Below, in pieces: positions 24,401 to 37,147 of a DNA stretch of 64,000 nucleotides. The translations under genes were made by a program, and so were the position numbers. The DNA lies in NCBI GenBank assembly GCA_902729315.2, contig LR746267.1, positions 9,180,924 through 9,244,923 of the forward strand, read 5' to 3'. Source of the stretch: Spirodela intermedia (Eukaryota; Streptophyta; Magnoliopsida; Alismatales; Araceae). The notes below the pieces were generated by a model. The model saw only the letters and a program-made list of their open reading frames with translations, had not been told where the DNA came from and made no database searches. Each line of letters starts with the position of its first letter. Within the stretch, counting starts at the first letter, position 1.

Positions 24401-27400
24401 CATATCTCATAAAAGACACCCATGGGATATATGTACAGATCAGATAACCTAATTAACATAAAAAAGAAAGCACCTGGGCATCAAGTGCACTCTCCAACAC
24501 TTGAGGCAGCAATCTTGCAGGATGCCCCAGTCTTACCAACTTTACCCTACATTGCAGATTATGTAAAACTGTCATAAAAAATCAGCATGACAATTGGAGA
24601 AATATGCATATGGATCACTGATATCTCAATGCATCTAGCAAGACCGTAGAAAAAGACGAATTAGAAAAAAAAAATGACTAATTTCTCAATGTTTGCTAAG
24701 CAGTGCACAAAAAAATGTCAAGCAAGCCTACCAATTGGTGATTTCCCTGCACAACCCCAATGGGATGGTCTACAGGTAGTAAAACTACTCTCACTACAGG
24801 ACGCTTGCCTAGCCAACATGACGATCCGGATCTACCCACACTTTTTTTTGTTCACCCCAACTTATTCCCAGTAAAATCAAAGTATGAAAATAAAACTAAA
24901 TAAAAGTTTACGAACAAATAAGAAGTCATTGAAGAATCTTCTCAGCCACTTATAAGCATGCAACCAGTGAAACCTGCCATCACATTTCTGACTGTTTAAT
25001 ATCGCAGCATTTAGGCAACATGATTGATGTGTCAGGTGAAAAGTAAAGCAGGAGAATAGCATAATATCATGTGCAAATTGATGCAGTTTTCATTTAGTTA
25101 ATCATAAAACCTAGGGTTGCAAGAAAATTTTAAAGGTTCATTTCATCACCCATAATTGCAGTATGAAGCTTGGAAAGCTGAAGCGAACATCTAAGAACCT
25201 TGAAAATAGTTCATAATTTAATGACCTTTCTCTCAAGCTTTGGATCAAGCTGTACACATTCTAAAGACATTGCGGCATCAATCAGTTTTCAAGAAAAAAA
25301 AGAGCACTCAAATTTAAGTATCCCAAAACAAGAAGAATCTCTTTCCAGAAATTATTATAACCAGCGGTTTCCGTAAAATATATCAGACATACTTGAAGGG
25401 GAAAAGGCGTTCAACAATATTGTCAACAGCAATGTTAGAAGCAGCGCAGGCAAGAATCTTTGATCCTCGTTTAACTTCCTGTAAAATAATTTCGATTACG
25501 GTAGTTGTTTTCCCTGTTCCAGGAGGGCCATGCAACAGAAACACATCCTTTGATGAAAGTGCTTTTGAAATGGCAGCTTTCTACAAAAATAGTAGGTCAA
25601 ACGTCAGCCCTTATCAAAAGTTGTAGCTAAAAGCGCCAAATGCTAAAAGAATCCCACAGGAAAGCTCCTAAAAAGGATTTAACATCTGACAATCGATAAT
25701 TCACAGAGAGAATTTATTAAAACGCAGACATCAACTAAAACATCAGAAGACAATCTTAAGAAAGTGACAAATCCTAGATCCTGGTAACTAGTCAGAAATC
25801 TACAGAGAAATACATTTGCACAAAACATATCAGATAGGAGAAATGTAAGAAACATTACAACATAAGATTACAATTAAAAAATCTAACTAACGTGAGAAAA
25901 ATATATATCAGTAAAGGGACAAAGGATGTTATAAACAATGCCAGTACAAGTAGAGCACTAATCTTGAATTCTTGCATGAAAACCTTGGCATTTGTTCTCC
26001 AAAAGTGCTAAATCTGTGAGTCCCTTCAAGTTTATACAAGCCTCACAAACTGTAGAGACTGACTTGGATCAGTCACCAGATTGGCCAGGTCTGATCTGAT
26101 CATATCTGGATCGAATAGCATGAGTCTGTCAATCTGAGGAAATACTGATTTGATTGTACGTAGCAAAGAACTTATAATCTGTGAACAAAATGAAAGGATA
26201 AATAAGGTCATTCTTGAGGCCACAGCGTGTATTGAACCCTGCAAATCCGAATCCCCCGACCTTATTTCCGACTCTCATGAGGGTAGGGGTAGAGCGCAGG
26301 GAAAAACTATCATGTGCACTAGGCCAGCAGTGGCGAGCGTTGGTGGTTAGTCGTGATTGGCGACAGCAAATGAAAATCTGCAGAGGCTCCAGAGGACATC
26401 TTTCGTCGTTCCCTTAATCTCCTACACCGTTACCTTCCATCTTCTACATCATGCACTCCCTCCCAGAAGATCTTTTATACTTTTCCTCTAATAGCACCAA
26501 TTTTTGTAGTAAACTGACCAATCTGAGTGAGATCAAGCTACAGCAGCCAGAAAATTGGCTGGTCTCACGTTGATTTCAGCTGTTTTTAAAAAATAAGTTG
26601 GGGCCTGAGGGGGGTGAAGGAAAATGTTTGATAAGAGACAACTGCAACTAAATCAGCTGATGTGAATATGTATCAGGTAATTTGAAGAATGAAATATCGT
26701 TTTCCCTTACAGATACTTGAGTAGAGTAGCTCTCTGGGGGATGTTCAAACTAAAGTAAAAATATGTATCAAATCAGGCCAATGGATCTTTGTTCTCAAGA
26801 AATGGTACATGAATCACTCAGTTGACCGATATATACACAAACTGTACTAGAATGCAATAGTGAAAAACAAGATTTGACTAAGTAATCGTAAAGCGATTAT
26901 GTCCATCATGTTATGATCTACAAGAAAAAAACTAAAATTATAATACATCTGTCATGTCAAAGTTATCTTTACTTCATATGAAAAAAGGAGGAACAAAAAC
27001 CTGAGAATGGTCGAGGTTCTTATTAAATAGAGAAAGTGGCACAGCTTTCTTCGCTATGGCTGAAGGTTTTTCCCCAAAAAGTACGGGAACCAAGTCTGCA
27101 GCTGGTCCCTTTTGCACGCCTTTACTAAGCTGAATCAGTGCACCTTTCATTCTGAGATAGGTCACCTACAAAAATGAATGAAGATTTCAATTTTTCATTC
27201 TAAATTTGGAGCCAAACAAGCAACTTTCTCAAACAATAATCGATGGGACTACAGTCACGAATGGAAGTTATCCTGGAGGAGCCACTTTTCTACTTCTCAA
27301 ATAGGAAATAAGGCATGACAATATGGATTCCACACAAAACCCAGAAATTATGATACTAGTCCCACTAGATATCCTGCGAGATGGTAGAACCGCAAAGAGC

Positions 27401-30400
27401 AGTGTTACTCACACGACCAACGACAAATAACCGTCCCACTGACTAAAGCTTTCTAAATACAAAACACTTATTATCTCTGTGAAGAAATGGCAATGCCATT
27501 AAATGGTGGAAACTTGTCATTGGTAATTTCATTGAATGAGGATGTATCCACAAATCAATTGCAAAAAGAACAAATCGTTATGCCACAATGTCATAACGAT
27601 GATGCCAAACAGAGAATATTCAAAAAAGTCAGGTTCAACAGGTCCGTTTCCTTTCTGGACAAGTTGTAGTAATTATGCAAACAAGGTAGATCAGCATCTT
27701 GTGACGAGCTTAATTATGCCAGTCAATTAGCATTTCACGATCAAGGGATAATTTTTTGTCGCCACGACCACCAATCTGAACCAAAAATCAGTTCAACTCC
27801 TTTGTCTTCATCGGCATATGTGGAGTGACAATCCACTATTCTCGTGTTTACATCTTCAATCACAAATAGACACATAGGAACACCAACTGGAGCTGAAATA
27901 ATCTAATCTGCCATATTTTGCAAAAAAAATCATGAGATCTAGCAAAAGGAAAACAAGAAAGAAGAATCATCTTCGTTTCTATTTGATCGAACTCTGATCC
28001 CGACTCTAAAGTAGAGCGAGGAAGCCCCTCGTCCAACGAGGTCTCATCAATAGGGAACCATTTTGTACCCACTGGCGTGGCATGATTCATTGCTTAAAAC
28101 CTTTCTGAAGAGTGTCTCCAACAGAACCAACTAATTTGTGAGTTTCTTATTCATTAGTCCTTTCTTGCAGGATAAGTTGCTCGATGTTTTCATTTCTGCA
28201 GAATACAGCAGATTGTCACGTCATATTCGTGTTGTCAACGTCCAAATCTTATGCTACTTAATCGCATCCCATTAACTAGGTTCTATGCAAAGAAAATGCA
28301 AGAAGATTGGAATCATTTTGAACTCTTTGAGGATAAGTAATTCAATAAAGGGGAACAATAAGCATAATCAAACAGTAGGGTACATAAGTGGAATTAGGAC
28401 CAAAAAGGAGGATCGTTACTCACTGAATAAATACTGTTGAAAGGCATTACCAGGGAAGAGCATCAAAAGACTGGTAATTGAATATTAGCTTTCGTTGACA
28501 TCAGAACACAACCTCATCCCTTATCAACCTATCGTAGGTCGCTTAGATGGAAAAGAATTATCGTGCGTTCTGTCAATCTCTAGAATTTTGCAATGCCTTT
28601 TTTTCTTTCCAGTAGATTTCATTCAGTAGAGTTTCGGACGATAGACTTCTAACTGAAGTCTTTGGCCCAAATAAGACAAATAACAATGTAATCCAGAGTA
28701 CATCGTTTACAGGGCAATACATTCTTCCACAGATTACACGCAGACAACTCACAATCATACACAATCAATGGATTCAACTTGAATGGCATCAACCACAGAC
28801 ATCTAAAACATAGATAAAACCATTCATGACTAAAAATATTTATTCATTGTTTAGTGTCTATAATTACAAGTTTAGCATAAAATATTACAAGACTACTACT
28901 ATTTGGTAGATTCAAAAAAAGAACATGTAGGAAAAGAGGGATGATAATAGAAGAAGATGGAAGAAATAACAATATGGATGCGAAATGTGTACCTCATTTG
29001 CAACTTTCTCAAGTCTCAAAGGATTATTCAAACCATCCTCTGGAATATCATCAAAAGCAACAGTTATGGAAGTCTCCTGTTTTCCAACCATTTACAAAAC
29101 ATGAGAAACACAAATAAAGCTTCTGATCAACTAAAAATAACAACAATAAGGGAATCGTAAATTTCTCCCTTCCAAGCTGTATAATAAAAGTATTTTATCC
29201 AGTTGTTAACATTGTGTTAATGAGTGAGAGCGATAGATAAAAGGAGTACCTTCAAACGATAAACTACACCTTGTCCAAGGGAAGAAGACGCTGCATCGGC
29301 CTTATTAGGCTTAAGAATAACCACATCATGCGTTCCAAACTGGAAGAATTTCTTAGCGTTCAAGTTAGTCTATCTAAGAGTACACAGAACTGATTGAGAA
29401 CATGAACAATTAAAAATATAAATTTAAAATCCACGGATATTGAAAACCAAAAAGATATGTGCACGATGAACTTCTGAGTAACAGTCCAATAGTTAAATTC
29501 AAAAGAGAAAGAACCTTAAATATATTTGAACCATTTAGACAAATTATGTTTCCATAGTCTTTACGAGCGTCATTTCGAAATAATTCACTTACATCATTAA
29601 CATTTGTTTTATAAAAAATAGATTTAAAGAAGACTATTTCATGGATCAAAATAAAGAAAACACTTTTATCTTCAAAATATCTGTCCCTTTCCAAAATTTG
29701 ACCCAGTGTCATTTCGTAGAAATTCCCCCCATCCCTTGCATTGTCTCTGTCACTAGGACAAATTTTCCTTGGATAAAATTCCATAACAATTTCGCCTGTA
29801 AATGCTCCAACCTTGTGAGAGATATCAACAATCATGATCAAGTATCAAAGCATCTCCGAATGTTACCTTACAGCTCTTATCCACTAGCCAACAAGAATCA
29901 ATTAGGATTTAGCATCTTCAAAAGATAACACTTAAGGTTCCCATATTGACAGCCAGCAAATAAATATTTTCAACTTGCTGGTAACTCAACTTGTTAGCCT
30001 AATTGAATCCAGAACTAATGGGACAGACCTCATAATGAAAATAACAAAAATGGCAACATTCCAAACATCAAAATCAAAAAGTTGATGATTAAAAATATAC
30101 ACTACTAAAGCAATTCAGGTACTATAAATCAGAATGCAAGAAAATTTTTTGGGTAAGATAACCCTATTACAGTACATGTAAAGATATATTATTTTTCCTT
30201 CACCTTTCATGATAGATTTCTTCAGTTGCCACTGCTCAATACTTTGATGAACTCCGGTGAAAATAGAATAAAATAAAACGACGGCGGATGGCTGTTTAGA
30301 ATGTAAACTATGCTCTTTAATACGTTTTCAGGAAAAATTACCACCTTGTGAGTTGGAAGGACGTCTCCCTTGGTAGATTGAAACTCCAGAAGTGTTTTTC

Positions 30401-31860
30401 CCATCAATCCTGTCTAACATAAAACCAAATAGTAATGGACTTTAATAGTATGATTAACAACTAAGGCATAGTCTAACTCCACACTCATACCTGAGCGTCT
30501 ATGCATTTAAGGTTGACGATCACTGAGCCCCTCTTTTTCATAGCATCTAGATTGCTTGATGAAGATGAACTGATGGATGTTGATACCTCAGCCTCCTGAA
30601 AACGGGCATACGTATGTAAATAACATAAATGCAGAAAGAATCCCACATTTGCACTGATTGAAGGCCATTAGAACTTCGTTCAGACTTCTCTTCAGAGTAC
30701 AATCTTTTTTTTATAAAACTGATAAAAAATAAACATAATCAGTAAAATTTATGAAACCGAGACATGACATTCATTTATCCTCCCCAGATCTTGCATTCAA
30801 GTCAAGTTCGATCTTAATGTGTCCTTCTTTCTCCATGTAGAACATTATATTCCTCAGCTTGAATTATCGGTGATACTCGCAACATGAAGAATTTATTTCC
30901 TTTTAGGTGACCCAGGGACGTTGGTGGATTCGCCGTGATGCTGTCATCAAGCTAAGTCCTGTAAATCAACTAACATTTCCGTCTTCCTTATGTATAGGTC
31001 CTCTTCTGACACTTCAAGATTCCATTCCTACAACTTCGTACCTCTTGACAGACAATGGTGAAACGGCAGAGTACCTCCAATTCCCAAAGTACTAAGAATA
31101 GTTGACATGATTGCAGATACTTTTTTCTACTGTGACAGATTATATTGACAGCCAGCAAGCTGCGGCTGGTATGTCGCCATAATTCAGAGAATAGTGCTCC
31201 CTTTCCGGGAAATTCATACAGCCCTGTTGATGCTGCAGCAGATGAAGGCTGATGTTAGCCTGACAATCAGGAAGCCTTTCCAAAACCTCAGTATCTTCCC
31301 ATGTACGCCCACCAAAGCTAGTTCCGACGATGTCAAAGATACACGAAGACGTTTCTGTTCCTCAGAATTTTTCTTTTAGGATATTTCAGTCGTGTTATAC
31401 ACAACAATGGAAGATTTAATTTTATCCAGTTATTTAACAACTAATTTATTTTTTGCTGCGATAATCGTCTCCATGATCGAAGCATCAGACCAGAGAGTCA
31501 TCTCAACGGTACTCACTAATCATGTTATCCTAAAATATTATAGTTACGTGTACAACAAAGTTCTGAGATGTCAAGCCTCCCGAACAACAACGATACTCCA
31601 CTGATTGCCAAGGCCAAACAAGGAAACCCGACTCCCAGCGTATGAGAAAAACTTAAAGAACCGATCCGTCCAGCTGCCGCGAGCAACAAGGAAGTTGAAT
31701 TTAAGCTTCACAGAGCTCCAAAAGAAAATCACAGCAACGGGAGACGAGAGCACAGAAAGGGGACGCGGACCTTCTCCATGTCGATCAGTGGGGCCATGAG
31801 AGAGACGAACTGCTCCACAGACATAGCAGAGGTTCTGCTCCGACCTTTCCCTCCCTGCAT
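18461..31860 (-). CDS. IGHMBP2: SMUBP-2/IGHMBP2-like superfamily 1 DNA/RNA helicase
   Basis: This is an Upf1-like ATP-dependent 5'-3' helicase; the animal homologue is linked to translation and tRNA metabolism. Exons in transcript order: 31860-31771, 30595-30491, 30413-30345, 29339-29250, 29076-28993, 27165-27001, 25580-25393, 24546-24474, 22630-22577, 21753-21496, 20566-20360, 19777-19674, 19193-19049, 18849-18715, 18631-18461. They join into 645 codons. Walker A GPPGTGKT is at 219-226, the DEAA box ([12 protein letters not shown]) at about 376, then [26 protein letters not shown] and [11 protein letters not shown] for the later SF1 motifs. The protein ends about 30 residues after the last motif, with none of the R3H or AN1 zinc finger domains of animal IGHMBP2, which matches the short plant form. 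ATG 31860 gives the conserved [15 protein letters not shown]-terminus. Introns are AT-rich and up to about 3.7 kb. Confidence 0.95.
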
Positions 31861-32372
31861 GGTTGACGCCGGAAGCCTATCCGGTCTCTACGCCGCTGAA
31901 GAGCAGAGAACAAGAACAAGGGGCAGTAGGGCGTTTCGAACATTCACCGAAGAGCCGTTGCCCGTCCCGCTGAATGGACTTGCCACAGCAGATGGACGGT
32001 CAGGCACCGCCAATCAGATGTCATCGATCGTAATGGGCCGCCTGGTCGAACGGACCAGTTTTTCCGTCGACGTGGCAACCCTCTCTCTCTCTCTCTCTCT
32101 CCCTCCCTCTCTCCCCCTCTCTCTCTCTCTCTCTCTCTCTAAGTAGACGTGAAGGGTTGGGCGGGTGAGGCCCATGAAGGCCCATTTACGATAGCCCACC
32201 GAGGTATCACTGATCTACCCTTATATATACCTGTTGGCGAATATTCGACTCAATCGTCGACCGGGAAACGATGTAATCCAGAGAAAATCGAAAGCTTTCT
32301 TGCCCATTCAAAGTTTGACTAGACAGCCAAAGACACAGCTGACTCAATTGACAGGAAAAGTCAACGGGGGTC
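31861..32372. promoter_or_regulatory. Promoter region of the helicase gene
   Basis: This short gap lies between the ATG of the minus-strand helicase gene and the end of the RPL18 copy. It contains GGGCC/GGCCCA elements near 32034, 32167 and 32176 and an interrupted (CT)n tract at about 32083-32141. These fit a TATA-less housekeeping promoter reading leftward. It also holds the 3' flank of the RPL18 copy. Confidence 0.5.
32083..32141. repeat. Interrupted (CT)n tract
   Basis: The tract reads as CT units broken by CCCT and CCCC segments, so on the minus strand it is (GA)n within the helicase promoter. Translations rich in S-L or R-E here are repeat artefacts. Confidence 0.9.
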
Positions 32373-34407
32373 TCAGAACTGAAGCCCATTCTCCTTAGCG
32401 GCATCGGCGAGGGCCTCTATGCGCCCATGTTACGGGTACCCGCCGCGGTCAAAGGCGACCTTTGTGATTCCCTTCTCCAAGCAAGACTTTGCGATGGCTT
32501 CACCCACCTTCCTCGCCACTTCCTGGTACGAGCGGAAAGGCAGCAAAGCAGTGAATTACGGTGTGTGATAGGAAAACGTGGAGAGAGTTCATCATGTAGA
32601 TGACAGATTTAGTCAACGGCCTCCCTCTGAGGCCACACCAAATCATAAGAATCTGCCAGTTTGACTAATATTTTAAGACTGTCTAGATGCCTTAAAAGTC
32701 AACGTAAGCATTGTTGGTTGACTAAGAAGGGAGTCAGGGGCAGAAGAGAGCCGAGTATCTAAGATGAGCTCTACATCGGCAACGTGATCTCTCCTGGTTG
32801 ACTGAGCGCAAATCATTGCTTTCTCTCACTTGATTGTTTTGCACTGTCAACTGCTACCCATAAAAAGGATTCACACCTCCCGAACATAGAACAAGTGCGA
32901 GAAAGCAAAGCAGATGATGATGCATCAGATATGAATAGGATCAGCATTCACGACGAAGTTCAATGCTGAGTAATTACATGAGCAGTGGTGATTCAGAGCT
33001 AAATCATGGTCCTCTAATCATCCATGCTAATCATCACATCGTGCCATGTAAGTTTTTCTGCCAGAAACTGGAAAATATGGCTTTTTTTTTTAATAACAAG
33101 CACTCATGCAGATTTGGCATTTCTCAGCATTAAGAGGACTAACAAGCCCAGAGATGATATTAATGAAAAGTGTTTACTATTCCAGAGGAAATCATATATC
33201 ACTTACGATTGTGGGTCCACATGAGTAATCGGATTCCTCAGAGACAGGTTTCTGCATGGTTGAAGCTGAAGCCAGGGTGTGCATCTTAGAATCATCAATC
33301 ACTTGTACACATAGATGCTTGTTGGAACGGAACACAGACATCCGTGGCCTCTCCGGAGTACCCTCAACCTGGTTGCAAAGGCAGTGATGATATAAAAAAA
33401 AAAGGAACAACCATTTCAGGAAATATGGAAAGAAAAAGATGTCACAGAGCTCAGAGAGGGAAACTCACAAGGTTTCCAGCAGAAGGAAATTGGTCAAACG
33501 AGAACAAACATGGGTATGAACCCTAGAATGTCCATTGGAAGGACCTCTTGCCCACCAGATTTGGGGTATCTGGGCAAACTATTGACAACATGAGGTGTGG
33601 TTGTTTGGAACAGCCCAGGTGGGATTCAGCTCCTCCCTGGTGTCCTGTTGGTGAATGATGGAATCCTCTCCATCTGATCACATACATGATGAAACCTCAA
33701 CTGAATATATGTCAAGAAAATGAATACACATATGAAAATATCTCAACAAAAAAAAATTGATGAAAAGAAGAGGAACAGAAAGAAAACGGGAGCAGGGCAC
33801 ACATGTCAGTAATATTTATTAATAAAGATGAAGAAGGTACGTAAAGAAAGATCTCAGCAGTAAATATTGGGCCTTGGAACCGTGCAAATCCGCCGTATTA
33901 ATACTTAAATGAGACAAGTCAGCCAATCCATGGTCCACACTTATGTTCACATGATGAGTAGGCGAAGTAGATTGATATAAAAAGGTCAAACGCTTCTTAG
34001 TTATTGCACCCTCATTCTCAAGGCACCCAAAATCTATAGATTCATTTTTACATCTCCATCATCATACTGAGCCAACCATTTTCTAGAATCTCCCGCGCAG
34101 CAAGTACACTCGGGTCTGCCTGTCTCATGCATCCAAAGCCATAGCCAACTGACAGCATTTGACAGTGGGAAGTCCAATCCATACCCATTGCTAAAGTTAT
34201 GGGAACGGACCTTCTTCCGGATGCGCTTATGCCTAGCGTTGCGATTCTCCCTCCTCGTCGTGGCCTTGGCCTCGTGGTTGCCGGCGCCACCCTCGGCACT
34301 CTGGCGCCGAGGAGCAGCTGCTGTGGCCTCTGGCCGCAGACGAAGGCGCTGCTGCCCACGGACCAACCTACAGCCGTTGAAGAAGGCAAGACGATCCCCA
34401 TAGCCAT
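32373..34407 (-). pseudogene. RPL18: Chloroplast 50S ribosomal protein L18 copy with a frameshift and premature stop
   Basis: Three exons match a nuclear-encoded plastid L18: 34407-34211, 33368-33207 and 32522-32373. Exon 1 starts with a transit-peptide-like frame (MAMGIVLPSS...) but its conserved end (TTRRENRNARHKRIRKK) lies in another frame. The exon is 197 nt, one short of a multiple of three, while exons 2 and 3 start in phase 0. Exon 2 is intact ([19 protein letters not shown]... through CGPTI). Exon 3 is conserved ([25 protein letters not shown]) but TAA at 32430-32432 falls where the family has Tyr in GGYPYHGRI; the normal C-terminus GRIEALADAAKENGLQF and stop follow. Two independent lesions in a highly conserved gene suggest a recent pseudogene. 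A base-call error could explain one lesion but hardly both. No ATG exists in the second exon 1 frame. Confidence 0.75.
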
Positions 34408-34653
34408 GGCTCCTCTAAAAATCCTATCCCGCTCCCTCCCCCCTCCCAACTGAGCTCCCCTTGCTCAGTCTACCCAACCTTATCCATCGCTCAAAGATCA
34501 TTTTTTTTTCTATCATTCCCTCAATACCCAATTCCGGTCGAGATTTTACTGCGGAGTTGATACGATGACGTAATATTATGAAATGTAATATATTAATTAC
34601 GTCATCAATCATTCGTAGCATAAACATGGAAGTTTGAGCCAAATTTAAACACA
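34408..34653. other. Spacer between the PPR gene end and the RPL18 copy
   Basis: This 246-base AT-rich segment is the 3' flank of the PPR gene and the upstream side of the RPL18 copy. It contains an 11-base inverted repeat with TGACGT cores. Confidence 0.6.
34564..34606. repeat. Inverted repeat GATGACGTAAT / ATTACGTCATC
   Basis: Arms of 11 bases match exactly across a 21-base AT-rich spacer, with a weaker outer TACGA/TCGTA match. It lies 48 bases past the PPR stop on the minus strand and about 160 bases upstream of the RPL18 ATG. It could be a 3'-UTR hairpin, paired bZIP-type sites, or a remnant of a small inverted-repeat element. Confidence 0.7.
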
Positions 34654-36213
34654 TCATGCAGTTGGCTGTTCCAGAGGGGGATCGAGCCAGCTGCAGCCGA
34701 CCGCCTTCTTGACGCCCTTCCGCCTCATCGCGTCCCTCACGCCGACGGCGAGGCTCCAGTCTCCGGCTCCGGCGAACGCGTTGCACAAGAGCGCGTAGGT
34801 GCCCCCACCGCCGGCCAGTTCCCCGTCCACCAGGTGCTTGCAGCCCTTCGCTTCGCGGCCGTGGATCTTGCAGGCGTTCAGCAGAGCGCTGCGGACGGCG
34901 CCGTCGAGGCCCCCGGGCATGATCTCCGCGACGAAAGCCTCGGCTTCTTCCAGCATGCCGGCTCTGCCCAGCATGTCGGCGACGCATCCGTAGTGCTGCT
35001 TCTCGGGACTGACGCAGGAAGCTCTGCCCATGGCGGAGAGGAAGAGCAGCCCCTGATCGACCAGGCCCGCGTGCCGGCAGGCAGAGAGGACCGCGAGGAA
35101 GGCGACTCCGTCGGGTTGAACCCCGTGCCGTATCATCAGTGAGAACAGCTTGATGGCGTGCTTTCCGAGCCCGTTCAGCGCCATCCCTCCAATGAGGGTG
35201 CACCACGCCGTTAAGTCCTTCTCGGGGAGCTCATGGAACACCTCGAGGGCGCTGGCCATGTCCCCGCACTTGGCGTACATGTTCATCAGCGCGTTCCCTG
35301 CGATCCCTCCAACTCCGACTCCTGCCATGTCCATGTAAGAGTGCACCCACTTCCCCGAGGTCAAGGCCGCCATGGAAGCGCAGGCGCCGAGCACGCTCAC
35401 AAGGGTCGCCTCGTTGGGCACGGCTTCTCCGCACAGCACCATGGCGCGGAAGACGGAGATGGCCTCGTCGGGGCGCCCGTTTCGAGTACAACCGGAGATC
35501 GCCGTAGTCCAGGAGAAGACGTCTCTGTGGGTCATTATAGTGAACATGTGACGTGCGGTGTCTGTGGCGCCGCATCGCATGTACATCTCCATGATCGCGT
35601 TGTCCAAGATGATGTTGCGATCACCATGGGTGGTCCTCAGTCTGTGCCCGTGGACGGATTTCCCCAGTTGCAGCGCTCTCAGTCGCGAACAGGCCGATAG
35701 CACGGCGACGAGGGTCACCGGATTGGGCTCCAAATCCATGCGGGAGAAGACGGCGATGGCCTCCGCGATTCGCCCGTTCCTGGCGAGCCCCGCCATGAAC
35801 GAAGTCCAGGAGACGACATCGGGGAAAGTGATGCCGGAGAAGACGGAGCTAGCGGAGTCGACGTCGCTGGAGGCGGCGTAGAGGCTGACGAGGGAGTTTT
35901 GGACGAAGATGTCCGCGAAGTGGCCGGACTTCAGGGCGCGCGCGTGAATCTCGCGGCCCTTGGTGGCGGCGCAGGCGTGGCGACGGAGGAGGGAGCAGCA
36001 GGCCTTGACGGCGAACGTGAAGGAGAAGTGATCGTGAGGGGCGGAGCGGCGGAGCAAGTGGTTGAAGACGTGGAGGGCTGCCTCGGGGACGGCGGAGTGG
36101 GCGGCTGATCGAATGATATAGTTCAGGAGGTGCGGCGAGGGTGACTTCACGATGTGGGCATGGATCTGGGCTTCTAGCTGAGGGTGAAGCATGAGAGTGA
36201 AGATCTTGGTCAA
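34654..36213 (-). CDS. PLS-class pentatricopeptide repeat protein, E subgroup
   Basis: PPR proteins bind organelle RNA in a sequence-specific way; PLS-class members mostly act in C-to-U editing in plastids or mitochondria. The gene is a single GC-rich exon of 519 aa, as usual for plant PPR genes. Repeats run from about residue 45 to 420, with typical signatures such as VVSWTSFMAGLARNG, DVFSWTTAISGCTRNG, NALMNMYAKCG and LTAWCTLIGGMALNG. The C-terminus holds E-type motifs (SALLNACKIHG, then KKAVGCSWLD) and stops without a DYW domain, so it would need a DYW partner if it acts in editing. Targeting is unclear because the first 15 residues are only weakly basic. The gene is divergent from the MYB gene. 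I cannot name an orthologue or RNA target. Confidence 0.95.
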   Translation of the reverse strand: MTKIFTLMLHPQLEAQIHAHIVKSPSPHLLNYIIRSAAHSAVPEAALHVFNHLLRRSAPHDHFSFTFAVKACCSLLRRHACAATKGREIHARALKSGHFADIFVQNSLVSLYAASSDVDSASSVFSGITFPDVVSWTSFMAGLARNGRIAEAIAVFSRMDLEPNPVTLVAVLSACSRLRALQLGKSVHGHRLRTTHGDRNIILDNAIMEMYMRCGATDTARHMFTIMTHRDVFSWTTAISGCTRNGRPDEAISVFRAMVLCGEAVPNEATLVSVLGACASMAALTSGKWVHSYMDMAGVGVGGIAGNALMNMYAKCGDMASALEVFHELPEKDLTAWCTLIGGMALNGLGKHAIKLFSLMIRHGVQPDGVAFLAVLSACRHAGLVDQGLLFLSAMGRASCVSPEKQHYGCVADMLGRAGMLEEAEAFVAEIMPGGLDGAVRSALLNACKIHGREAKGCKHLVDGELAGGGGTYALLCNAFAGAGDWSLAVGVRDAMRRKGVKKAVGCSWLDPPLEQPTA

Positions 36214-36552
36214 ATCTGGAGGATCCCACGGAGATCAGACCCTTAAATGTCAGCGTTTCCCCGAGTTTCACGATCGTATGTTTCTCTTGATATGATTTTA
36301 TTGAGGAAAAAAATTATATTTTTCAATGCCCATGCTTCCGAGGGAAGAACTATCCCGGCATCTGAAATCAATGCATTTCTGCAGTGCGACGTGCCCTTTC
36401 TGGGTCTCGCCTTCCCCTGCGAGGAGTGGCAGAGCGTATAAAAACGTCTCCTTGAGGAACCCTCCTTCCTCCGATCGAGTAATGAAGCACTGGATTCTCC
36501 CCTTTTTATCTCGATTGAGGAGCTCCGTCTGATGCAGGGGCGGTGCAACGAC

Positions 36553-36555
<3 letters not shown>

Positions 36556-36594
<39 letters not shown>

Positions 36595-36630
36595 GGAGGG
36601 AGAGAGAGGGAGAGAGAGAGAGGGAGGGAG
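36556..36630. repeat. (GA)n-rich tract
   Basis: An initial run of about 15 GA units is followed by GGA/GA mixtures, on the 5' side of both flanking genes. ORFs rich in R-E or S-L across it are artefacts. Confidence 0.85.
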
Positions 36631-37118
36631 GTGGAGGGGGGGGGACCCTTCCTTCTTTAACGGGCTTCTGTCCTCCGACTGGACGGCCTCCCGTGTCCAG
36701 ACGACGTGGACTTGGCCCGAGAAGACGAGCTTCACCGGCAACAATCATGTCGAGAATGTCCCGTGCAAGCTACACCTGTAGGCGCGTGTGTAGCTTTCTT
36801 GGTCTGGGAAAGCACCCTAGAACCTCCAGAGTGCAGCTACAGATGCGGAGACCCTCTGAACTTCAACGATGGAACATGTATTCCCATCCAGAGTGACAAC
36901 TGTTGAGAACCTACGTCATCTTTCACCCCATTTCCTTATACGCTGAAGTATTTATCAAAGGTAAGCAAATCTATCTCTCTCTCTCTCTACCTTCTCTTCC
37001 GGTCTCTGTCAAAATTTCAGCCGTAAACAGCAGAAAACTGTCAAAAAACGAAAATATAAGTACTGCAAATCTATCTTCCCCCCACGGGTGGGTAGCAGAC
37101 AGGACGACGAATAGAAGT

Positions 37119-37147
37119 CCACAGAGAGAGAGAGAGAGAGAGAGAGA
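37119..37147. repeat. (GA)n microsatellite upstream of the MYB gene
   Basis: About 13 GA units lie 430 bases before the MYB ATG. Confidence 0.85.

Noticed and set aside
34424-35206. 260-codon minus-strand ORF in another frame of the PPR gene
   Set aside because: It overlaps the PPR frame and is rich in Arg/Gly from GC-rich composition. The PPR frame carries all the conserved motifs.
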